From NCBI RefSeq assembly GCF_902498805.1, contig NZ_LR701587.1, positions 1-64,000 on the forward strand: a DNA stretch of 64,000 nucleotides. Direction: 5' to 3'. Below, piece after piece: positions 32,863 to 41,006 of this stretch. The notes under the pieces were generated by a model, which had not been told where the DNA came from, did no database searches, and saw nothing but the letters and a program-made list of their open reading frames with translations. Origin of the DNA: Imperialibacter sp. EC-SDR9. Its GTDB lineage: Bacteria; Bacteroidota; Bacteroidia; Cytophagales; Cyclobacteriaceae. Position numbers and translations under genes: made by a program. The number at the start of each line of letters is the position of its first letter. Within the stretch, counting starts at the first letter, position 1.

Positions 32863-33189
32863 ATGGGAAAATATCAACTAGGAGAATTCGAAGAAGTAGT
32901 GCTGCTTACTGTGGCCATACTCTACGGAGAGGCCTATGGCATAGCCATTATTGAAGAGATGGAGAAAAGGCTTAACCGGTCGGTAAGCATAGGATCTTTG
33001 CAGACAGTGCTCCGTCGCCTTGAGAAGAAAGGCTTTTTGACGTCTGAGTTTGGTGAAGCCACTCAGGTGAGGGGAGGCAAGCGTAAAAGGTTTTTCACTG
33101 TGACTCAATATGGGCGCAAAACCATGGAGGAGATCAAAGAGCAGCGGCTGGGTATGTGGAGTGCGATTCCGGAGGTGGCTTTTAAGTAG
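32863..33189 (+). CDS. PadR-family transcriptional regulator
   Basis: A 108-residue winged-helix repressor from the ATG at 32863; an upstream start at 32815 is unlikely. It has the PadR order: LGEFEEVVLLTVAILYGEAYGIAI, then the recognition helix and wing SIGSLQTVLRRLEKKGFLTS and GGKRKRFFTVTQYGRK. The C-terminal dimerisation helix is short. It is 51 bp upstream of the first permease gene in the same direction, so it very likely controls the five-gene permease run. A PadR gene next to duplicated orphan permeases is also the arrangement described for Acidobacteria. Confidence 0.93.
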   Translation: MGKYQLGEFEEVVLLTVAILYGEAYGIAIIEEMEKRLNRSVSIGSLQTVLRRLEKKGFLTSEFGEATQVRGGKRKRFFTVTQYGRKTMEEIKEQRLGMWSAIPEVAFK

Positions 33190-33240
33190 TCTTGAACGAT
33201 GATTTATGATGATTTCAAATCATAGAGTCAGGCAACAGAA

Positions 33241-35850
33241 ATGAATAACCATACTCCACCATCGCTGTTTCTCCGCTTTTTCCGCTGGTTCTGCCACCCG
33301 GATTACCGGGAGGATATTGAAGGGGATTTGCTGGAAAGGTTTGCTGAAAAGGTAGAGAAAAAAGGTGCAAGCAAGGCGGGATTGTTTTTCGCACTGGAGG
33401 TAGTAAAGCTTTTCAGGCCTTCGCTGATGAAGAATTTTACAGGTCAAACTCAAATAAACAATTACGGTATGTTTCGCAATTATCTAAAGATTGCTGTCAG
33501 GGTTTTCAGGAAGGAAAAGTCTTACAGCCTTATCAATACTTTTGGTCTGGTACTGGGTTTCCTCTGCTGCATGATGATTTACCTGTTCATCAGCGATGAG
33601 CTTAGCTATGACAAATTTCATGCTGATGGCGACCGCACTTACAGGGTAGCATCAGCCTATATGCGGGAGGGCCGGTGGGAGCCTTACGCCTCCAATTCCT
33701 GGCGGACGGCTGAGCTTATCGAAACCAATTTTGGAGAGGTAGAGGAGTTGGTGAGGATCATGACAAACAGGGACATCGTCGAGTATGGCGACAAGCGGAT
33801 ATATGAAGAAGCAATGGCTGTCGTCGACGAGAATTTTTTCAATGTATTCTCATTTCCCCTGGTTGCCGGAAACACTGCTTCAGCTTTGCGGGGAGCCAAC
33901 AAAGTGGTGATTTCGGAAACGACGGCCAGACGGTATTTTGGGGATGAAGATCCCATGGGGAAAGTGTTTGAAGTGGATGACCGGGCTTTTCAACTACAGG
34001 TGTCGGGCGTCATGAAAGACATGCCTTCCAACTCGCATTTTCATTTCGATTTTCTTGTTTCCAGCGAATCGCTCAAACGCCTGGCACCCGAGGAACTGTT
34101 CACCAATATTGGTTGGGATTCGCAGCGGGTGTATGTCAAGCTCACCGAAGGCGTAGACCCTGCTGCTGTTGAGGAAAGGTTTCCCGAATTTATTAATGCC
34201 AACCTGGGCTTCTTTACCACGGCGAATTTCAAGCTCTTTTTGCAGCCTCTTGAGGACATCCACCTGACGTCCAACCTCGGGTTGGAGCTGGAAGACAATG
34301 GAAACATTACCCACATTTATATTTTTGCGGTAGTAGCGGCTTTCATCCTTTTTATCGCCTGTGTCAACTACATGAACCTGACCACGGCCCGGTCACTCCG
34401 GCGAGCCAGAGAGGTGGGTATGCGAAAAGTGCTTGGCGCAAAACGGGGTAACCTCATCACACAGTTTTTGTTTGAATCGTTTACCATGACGCTGCTGGCG
34501 CTGGTGCTGGCTTATGGATTTGCGCACCTGCTACTGTCGTCCTTCAACGAGTTCGCAGGTAAGGCGATCAGCAGGAGCGTATTGTTTGACGGCACGGTGC
34601 TGTTCACGCTATTTGTGTCTTTTCTGATCATTGGCGTGATAGCCGGGGCTTATCCATCATTCGTACTTTCTGCTTTCCGGCCCATCAATACCATCAAGGG
34701 GGGACGATCGAATGACCGGAAGAGCCATTTGTTGCGCAAAGGGCTTGTAGTAGTTCAGTTCGTCATTTCCATTGGCCTGATAGCCGCTACGGCGGTGGTA
34801 TTTAAGCAGTTGAAGTTCATGCAAACCAAAGAATTGGGCATCAACGAAGACCTGCTGGTGGCGGTGCCCCTACAAACCATGGACCGCAGTCAGCTAAACG
34901 CCTATAAAAATGAACTGCTGGCGGATGCTTCTATCAGTGGAGCAGGCTATGCTAACATGAGGTTGCCGGGATGGATTTCTAATAGTGCACCCTATCGGGC
35001 TCAAAATGTGGAGGCTGACGAAGAAGAAGGAAAAACCCTCAAGATCATCAGGGTCGATGCGGATTTTCTTGACCTCGTGGATGCGGAAATGCTGGAGGGG
35101 AGGGGGTTTTCTAAAGACTTTCCCTCAGACGTTACCGCATCGGTGGTGCTGAATGAGGCCGCCGCCGCACAGCTGGGATGGGACGACCCGATAGGGAAAT
35201 GGATAGAGGTGAACGACAATAGGTATACCTGCATAGGCCTGGTGAAAGACTTCCATTTCGAGTCGCTGCACAGGAGGATACCGCCTACCATCTTCGTGAT
35301 GTCGCCGGTGTACTACGCATGGTCATACATCAAAATTGACGGAAACAATATTCCCGCAACGCTGGCACACCTGGAAACTACATATTCCAAATTTGTGACC
35401 AACAGAGACTTCAGCTATTCTTTCGTTGACGAGGACGTACGGCGACAATATGAAGGAGAGGCGAAGTTTACGCAGATTTTCGAAATGTTCACCGTGCTGG
35501 CCATTGTCATTGCTGGGCTGGGCACTTTTGGGCTCATCTCCTTCACAGCCGAGCGAAAATCAAAAGAGATTGGGATCAGAAAAGTGCTGGGGGCGTCTAT
35601 TGGCAGTGTCACCTTCCTGCTAACGAGGGAATTCATCGTTCTGCTTTTGATTGCCAGCTTCATCGCCTGGCCTGTGACCTATTACTTTATCAGCGGTTGG
35701 ATTGACGGCTTCGTTTATCGGACCTCCATCGGCGCAGAGCCATTTGTACTGGCCACAGCCCTTGCTATTGTTATTGCCATGCTGACTACCGTTTTCCGGT
35801 CGATGAAGGCAGCGATGGTCAACCCTGTAGAAGCCTTGAGAGATGAATAA
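33241..35850 (+). CDS. Prefix-domain FtsX/MacB-type permease 1
   Basis: An 869-residue membrane protein. Residues about 10-65 form the cytoplasmic prefix with RFFRWFCHPDYREDIEGDL and a nearby LEVVKLFRP, found in all five tandem copies. After it come a membrane helix, a MacB-type periplasmic domain, three helices, then a second such half. Each half ends in the coupling element of FtsX-type permeases: EVGMRKVLGAKR in the first and EIGIRKVLGAS in the second. Eight helices in all are expected. The C-terminus is NPVEALRDE, and its stop overlaps the next start by 8 bp. Proteins of this fold transmit ATP-driven movement to periplasmic or envelope substrates, but no ATPase is encoded nearby. Confidence 0.88.
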   Translation: MNNHTPPSLFLRFFRWFCHPDYREDIEGDLLERFAEKVEKKGASKAGLFFALEVVKLFRPSLMKNFTGQTQINNYGMFRNYLKIAVRVFRKEKSYSLINTFGLVLGFLCCMMIYLFISDELSYDKFHADGDRTYRVASAYMREGRWEPYASNSWRTAELIETNFGEVEELVRIMTNRDIVEYGDKRIYEEAMAVVDENFFNVFSFPLVAGNTASALRGANKVVISETTARRYFGDEDPMGKVFEVDDRAFQLQVSGVMKDMPSNSHFHFDFLVSSESLKRLAPEELFTNIGWDSQRVYVKLTEGVDPAAVEERFPEFINANLGFFTTANFKLFLQPLEDIHLTSNLGLELEDNGNITHIYIFAVVAAFILFIACVNYMNLTTARSLRRAREVGMRKVLGAKRGNLITQFLFESFTMTLLALVLAYGFAHLLLSSFNEFAGKAISRSVLFDGTVLFTLFVSFLIIGVIAGAYPSFVLSAFRPINTIKGGRSNDRKSHLLRKGLVVVQFVISIGLIAATAVVFKQLKFMQTKELGINEDLLVAVPLQTMDRSQLNAYKNELLADASISGAGYANMRLPGWISNSAPYRAQNVEADEEEGKTLKIIRVDADFLDLVDAEMLEGRGFSKDFPSDVTASVVLNEAAAAQLGWDDPIGKWIEVNDNRYTCIGLVKDFHFESLHRRIPPTIFVMSPVYYAWSYIKIDGNNIPATLAHLETTYSKFVTNRDFSYSFVDEDVRRQYEGEAKFTQIFEMFTVLAIVIAGLGTFGLISFTAERKSKEIGIRKVLGASIGSVTFLLTREFIVLLLIASFIAWPVTYYFISGWIDGFVYRTSIGAEPFVLATALAIVIAMLTTVFRSMKAAMVNPVEALRDE

Positions 35851-38461
35851 CCACCCACCCCAACTCCTCCTCCGCTTCTTCCGCTGGTTCTGCCATCCGG
35901 ATTGTCAGGAAGATATTGAAGGTGACCTAACAGAGCGATTTGAAAAAAGGGTGGAGGAGAAGGGAGCATTTGCTGCCAAAGTCTTTTTTGTGCTGGAGGT
36001 TTTGAAACTATTAAGGCCTGACATTGTACGGCCAATGGAAGGGGCACAACGACTAAACCATTATGGAATACTGAAGAACCATATCAAGATTACGCTGAGG
36101 TACCTGAAAAGCCATAAGGCATTTACATTTATCAACCTTATAGGGCTAACTACGGGTATTCTGGTCTGCTTTTTTGCGCTGCTGTTTGTGGAGTTTGAGT
36201 TGAGTTATGATAAGTACCATGAAAATAGTGAGCAGATATACAGGCTGGTGACGGATGTGCAAACGCCGAACGGCCCCAGGCTTGAAAGTTCATCGCTCCC
36301 CATGGCGCCGGCAGTAGCGGCCAACTTTCCCGAGGTGGCAGATTACTCCAGGGTGTTTCTGGACTACATGATCGTGCAATCCGACCCGGAAACTTTCATG
36401 CGGGAAGACCTGGCTTATGCCGATGCATCTGTTTTTTCAGTATTCACACTGCCACTGGTAGCCAGTAATTCAGCAACGGTACTCGACGCACCTTACGACG
36501 CTGTGCTTTCGGAAACTGCTGCAACCAAGTACTTCGGTACCACCGACTGCCTGGGCAAGCAGCTTACGCTTGATGGGAGCACGAATGTGTATGTGGTAGG
36601 TGTGATGAAAGACATGCCTTACAACTCCCATTTCCGGACTGACATATTCCTTTCGATGAAGCTGCTAACAGAGGTTTGGAACCCGGGAATGAAAGACAAC
36701 TGGAATGCTTTCGGTACCTATACTTATTTGCTCCTCAAAAACAAGCCACCCATTGCCAGCTTTAACCAGGAGCTTACCGATTTTGTGGCAGGTAAGGTTG
36801 ATAAAGAGCAGGCCACTTTCCACATGTCTGTTGAGCCTCTGACCGACCTGTATTTACGTGCTGAGGCTCGGGGATTCAGGACAGGATCATCTGTTACCGG
36901 CAGCATCAACAATGTTTATATTCTGGCGATAGTGGCGCTGCTGGTGTTGTCTATCGCAGGCTTCAATTTTGTGAACCTGTCGACGGCACTTTCGCTCAAC
37001 CGTGCCAAAGAAATCAGCGTGAGAAAAGTGTTGGGTGCTGCCAAGCGCCAACTGTTGTTTCAGTTTCTTGCAGATGCTGTCTTTCTTTCTCTTGTGGCTT
37101 TCACACTTGCCCTGGCGCTGTTTGTGCTGTTTTCCCCTTTCTTCAACCAACTGGTGGGCAAGCCTATCAGCACCAACATATTTAACCACCTCGGCTTTGT
37201 TGGCAGCCTGCTCGCCTTGACAGTGGGCGTGGGCCTTCTAGCAGGTATTTACCCTGCATTTTTTCTGTCTGGCTTCGACCCGGTCAGTGGACTGAAGGGC
37301 AAAGTGAAATCAGGGAGCAATGGTCATGCCATCAGAAAATCGCTGGTTGTTTCCCAGTTCTTCTTTTCGGTGATGTTGATCGCCTCTACGCTGGGTGTTT
37401 ACCGGCAGCTTCACTTTATGCAAAACAAGGAGCTTGGCTACTCGAAGGAACAGAAGCTGGTGCTTGATTTTTACATGGACAAAAACATTAAGGAAAATGA
37501 GAAGATGGTCAAGCAGGAAATACTGGCTATACCTGGTGTTACCGCCGTCAGTATGTCGTCGTGCGTGCCTGGAAGCACCTGTCGCAGATACAACTTCTTA
37601 GTGCCTGGGGCAGATGGTACAATAACCAGTTTTGTTTCCGATCTGTACCGGATAGACTATGATTTTATCGATCAGTACAAGATGCAAATAGTGGCTGGCA
37701 GGGCTTTTCAGCAAGAGCTACAGTCAGATATTAGAAAGGCCATTGTTCTCAATGAGACTGCTGTGAGAACCCTTGGCTATGCCGATCCTGCGGAGGTGAT
37801 CGGTAAGCCTTTTGACCAAAAAAACTGGTGGAAAGGGACGATCATTGGGGTGGTAAAAGATTTCCATTTCAAGTCGCTGAAAGAGAAAATAGAACCTCTT
37901 GCCCTGCAGATAGATCCTTCAAGATTCATGTTCCTTACCCTGGATGTTTCGGGCAGCAATATGCACGACATTGTCGACAAGTTGGAAGAAAAGTGGGGCG
38001 ACTTTGGCCCTAAGCGGCCCTTTAGTTATTCATTTGCTGACCAGGCTTATCAGGCTCAATATCAATCAGAGGATCGCTTTGGTAAACTCGTGCTGATTTT
38101 TGCGTCCATTGCTTTGATGCTGTCAGTACTTGGGTTGCTCGGTTTGTCGGCGCTTGATACGCAACAGAGAGCCAAAGAAATAGGCATCAGAAAAATTCTG
38201 GGTGCTTCACCTTCCAGCTTGCTGGGGCTTTTGTCGAAGGATTTTCTCCTTCTTGTGCTGGTCGCTTCGGCGCTGGCGGTACCAGTCACGTTCTTTGGGC
38301 TGAGCAGCTGGCTCGAAGGGTTCGCCTACCGGATCGATGTGGCCTGGTGGCTTTTTGCTATTGCTATCTCCGTGGTGGTTATTTTATCTATTGTGATCAT
38401 CGCTAGCCAGGTGCTGAAAGCGGCACTTGCGAACCCTATCCATGCGCTGAGAGATGAATAG
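35843..38461 (+). CDS. Prefix-domain FtsX/MacB-type permease 2
   Basis: An 872-residue paralog of the preceding gene, with the same two-half layout. The prefix carries RWFCHPDCQEDIEGDLTERF, where the usual Tyr is Cys. Coupling elements are EISVRKVLGAAKRQ and EIGIRKILGASPSS. The periplasmic parts are divergent from its neighbours, including a cysteine pair in VPGSTCRRYN that is not seen in the others, so a different partner or ligand is likely. It begins inside the last eight bases of permease 1 (ATGAATAA) and ends in the same way into permease 3. Confidence 0.88.
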   Translation: MNNHPPQLLLRFFRWFCHPDCQEDIEGDLTERFEKRVEEKGAFAAKVFFVLEVLKLLRPDIVRPMEGAQRLNHYGILKNHIKITLRYLKSHKAFTFINLIGLTTGILVCFFALLFVEFELSYDKYHENSEQIYRLVTDVQTPNGPRLESSSLPMAPAVAANFPEVADYSRVFLDYMIVQSDPETFMREDLAYADASVFSVFTLPLVASNSATVLDAPYDAVLSETAATKYFGTTDCLGKQLTLDGSTNVYVVGVMKDMPYNSHFRTDIFLSMKLLTEVWNPGMKDNWNAFGTYTYLLLKNKPPIASFNQELTDFVAGKVDKEQATFHMSVEPLTDLYLRAEARGFRTGSSVTGSINNVYILAIVALLVLSIAGFNFVNLSTALSLNRAKEISVRKVLGAAKRQLLFQFLADAVFLSLVAFTLALALFVLFSPFFNQLVGKPISTNIFNHLGFVGSLLALTVGVGLLAGIYPAFFLSGFDPVSGLKGKVKSGSNGHAIRKSLVVSQFFFSVMLIASTLGVYRQLHFMQNKELGYSKEQKLVLDFYMDKNIKENEKMVKQEILAIPGVTAVSMSSCVPGSTCRRYNFLVPGADGTITSFVSDLYRIDYDFIDQYKMQIVAGRAFQQELQSDIRKAIVLNETAVRTLGYADPAEVIGKPFDQKNWWKGTIIGVVKDFHFKSLKEKIEPLALQIDPSRFMFLTLDVSGSNMHDIVDKLEEKWGDFGPKRPFSYSFADQAYQAQYQSEDRFGKLVLIFASIALMLSVLGLLGLSALDTQQRAKEIGIRKILGASPSSLLGLLSKDFLLLVLVASALAVPVTFFGLSSWLEGFAYRIDVAWWLFAIAISVVVILSIVIIASQVLKAALANPIHALRDE

Positions 38462-41006
38462 GCACCACCCACCAAAACTCCCCCTCCGCTTCTTCCAATG
38501 GTTCTGCCACCCGGATTACCGGGAGGATATTGAGGGTGATTTGGTGGAGCGGTTTGAGAAGAGGGTGGAGGAGAAAGGAAAAAGGCAAGCCAGGTGGCTT
38601 TTTGTGTGGGATGTCTTGCAATTATTAAAACCAACGCTCATGAAACCAATATCAGGAATGCAGCAGATTTATGACGGAATGTTTTCTAACCATTTGAAAC
38701 TCGCCTTCAGAGGCATGAAAAAGAACAAAGCTTTCTCAACGCTGAGCGTGCTGGGGCTAGGACTGGGGCTCGCCTGCACTCTTGGTATTTTTCTTTGGGT
38801 GGCCAATGAGTTGAGCTTTGACAGGTTTCATGCTAAGGCCGACAGGATATTCCAGGTCGAGCTTATCCTTCGGCAGTATGAGAAAAGCGTGGTGACGCCC
38901 GGACTACTGGCCGAAGCATTAAAACAGGAATATTCGGAAGTAGTGAACGCCTCCCGATATACTTTCCGCAGTGAGCCGGAAGCTATTAAAGCAGGAGAGA
39001 AACAACTCAATGGGAGAGGAGCAAAAACAGACGCTGCTTTTTTTAGCATGTTTGATTTCCCATTTGCATATGGTAATAGCTCAGGGTTTTCTGGCAATTC
39101 TGTGATTTTGACGCAAGCCCTGGCAGACAAATTATTCGACGGTGCTGAGGCCATCGGAGAGTTGGTGACGGTTGGAAACTCAGATACCTACCAGGTATCA
39201 GCGGTCTTAGCCGATCTGCCACAAAATTCATCTTTTCAATTCGATTTTATCCTTCCGTTTGAGCAAGTCGCCAGTCAGGATGAGAGCAGGGCCTGGGGTG
39301 CCTGGTTTTGTGCCACTTTTATTGAGCTTGATGGCCAAGCCACTGCATCGTCCCTGCTTTCGAAATCAAACGGACTCAAAACGCTCTACGACAAGATCGA
39401 AAAGCCGCATTGGTCAAGTGAGCTTATCGCACTACCCGATATCTACTTTCACGACAGGATGACTCCCTTTTTTCCCAGAAGCGGCGACATTCGGTATGTT
39501 TGGATATTTTCTATTGCAGGGCTGCTCATCTTTACTCTCACCTGCGTGAACTACATAAGTCTCACCACCTCCCGGTTTATCTCGCAGTTTCGGCAGGCAG
39601 GGTTAGAAAGAATACTCGGCGCCAATCCATGGCACACCATGCACAGGTATTTTGTCGAGGGACTTTTGAACATGATCCTTGGGAGCGTTGTGGCCATTAT
39701 TTTACTGAGCCTGTTGGGAAGCTATTTTGGCATACCAATCTCAATTGTGGGATCCGTCATTAGCCACCAGGAAGTAGTCGCACTCATGGTGGCATTTATT
39801 GTAACCCTGCTTCTTATCATCTCGACTGTTCCTGCCTTGCTGATCAACTCGTCGAAGCCACTGGCAATGATCAAGAAAAAAGGGAGCGAGAGCTCAGGCG
39901 GATTTTCAGTGAGAAAATCGTTGGTGGTGTTTCAATTCTGCGTTAGCATCGCCATGGTCACCGGCACACTGATCTTCCAAAACCAGCTGACTTTTATTCG
40001 TGAAAGGGATCCCGGCTACACAAAAGAAAACCTGGTGACTGTAAAGATCGATGATCAAGACAGAGACAATGTTGAAGCCCTGAAAAATGAATTGGATCAG
40101 TCTCCCGACATAACCGCTATGTCTCGTTCGACATTTGAATATATCTATTTTGATATGCAAATAGGCGACTGGGAGGGAAAAGAGGTGGAAGGCACCCTAA
40201 CCGTCAGACCAATGACTGCTGACAGTGAGTTTGTTGAGACGTTTGGTATAGCAATGGCCGATGGGAGGTTTTATGAAGAGGGTTATGCCGATGAGCAGTC
40301 GGTAGTGATCAATCAGGAGGCGGCAGAAAAAATGGGACTGACTTCGCCAATTGGTAAAACTGTGAAATTGCCCAGAGGTCAGGAAGTGAAGATCATAGGT
40401 GTAGTGAAGAACTTCAATTACTGGGGCCTCACCAAAGCCATTGAGCCTCTGTTCATCTTCAACGGAAACTCAGGTGATCTCTACATCAGACTAACTGGTA
40501 ACGATAATACCCGGGCTTTGGCTTTCATCGGAGAATCATTCGAGCGATTAAACCCAGCGAGCTTGTTCAACTACGAGTTTTTAACCGATAGGTACGCAAC
40601 GCAACATGCTGCTCATGCCAGGACGGGGGAGGTTTTTGCCGGCTTTGGGGTGATAGCTCTCGTGATGTCGTGCTTTGGTCTGCTGGCCATTATAACATTC
40701 ACTATTGAGCGAAAAACGAAGGAGATTGGTATCAGAAAAGTGCATGGTGCGGCACCCCGGCACATCATTGGCTTGCTAATGAAAGACCTCGCTGTTTACG
40801 TGTTTATTGCCTTTTTGGTAGCTGCCCCGCTGACCTGGCTGGGCATGGACCAGTGGCTTCAGATCTTTTCGTACAGGATTACCCTTTCTGTTTGGCAGCT
40901 CCTGCCCGGAGGTGTTCTGGTGGCCGTGATAGCGACACTTGCCATTACTTATCAGGCGGTGGCTGCAGCTTTTAGAAATCCAATTGATGCTTTGAGAGAT
41001 GAATGA
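38454..41006 (+). CDS. Prefix-domain FtsX/MacB-type permease 3
   Basis: At 850 residues the shortest of the five. The prefix RFFQWFCHPDYREDIEGDL is intact. The first-half coupling element is altered to QAGLERILGANPWH, losing the usual E-x-G-x-R-K order, while the second half keeps EIGIRKVHGAAPRH. One half may therefore couple poorly to an ATPase. The protein again ends NPIDALRDE and overlaps the next start by eight bases, here with TGA as stop. Confidence 0.87.
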   Translation: MNRHHPPKLPLRFFQWFCHPDYREDIEGDLVERFEKRVEEKGKRQARWLFVWDVLQLLKPTLMKPISGMQQIYDGMFSNHLKLAFRGMKKNKAFSTLSVLGLGLGLACTLGIFLWVANELSFDRFHAKADRIFQVELILRQYEKSVVTPGLLAEALKQEYSEVVNASRYTFRSEPEAIKAGEKQLNGRGAKTDAAFFSMFDFPFAYGNSSGFSGNSVILTQALADKLFDGAEAIGELVTVGNSDTYQVSAVLADLPQNSSFQFDFILPFEQVASQDESRAWGAWFCATFIELDGQATASSLLSKSNGLKTLYDKIEKPHWSSELIALPDIYFHDRMTPFFPRSGDIRYVWIFSIAGLLIFTLTCVNYISLTTSRFISQFRQAGLERILGANPWHTMHRYFVEGLLNMILGSVVAIILLSLLGSYFGIPISIVGSVISHQEVVALMVAFIVTLLLIISTVPALLINSSKPLAMIKKKGSESSGGFSVRKSLVVFQFCVSIAMVTGTLIFQNQLTFIRERDPGYTKENLVTVKIDDQDRDNVEALKNELDQSPDITAMSRSTFEYIYFDMQIGDWEGKEVEGTLTVRPMTADSEFVETFGIAMADGRFYEEGYADEQSVVINQEAAEKMGLTSPIGKTVKLPRGQEVKIIGVVKNFNYWGLTKAIEPLFIFNGNSGDLYIRLTGNDNTRALAFIGESFERLNPASLFNYEFLTDRYATQHAAHARTGEVFAGFGVIALVMSCFGLLAIITFTIERKTKEIGIRKVHGAAPRHIIGLLMKDLAVYVFIAFLVAAPLTWLGMDQWLQIFSYRITLSVWQLLPGGVLVAVIATLAITYQAVAAAFRNPIDALRDE

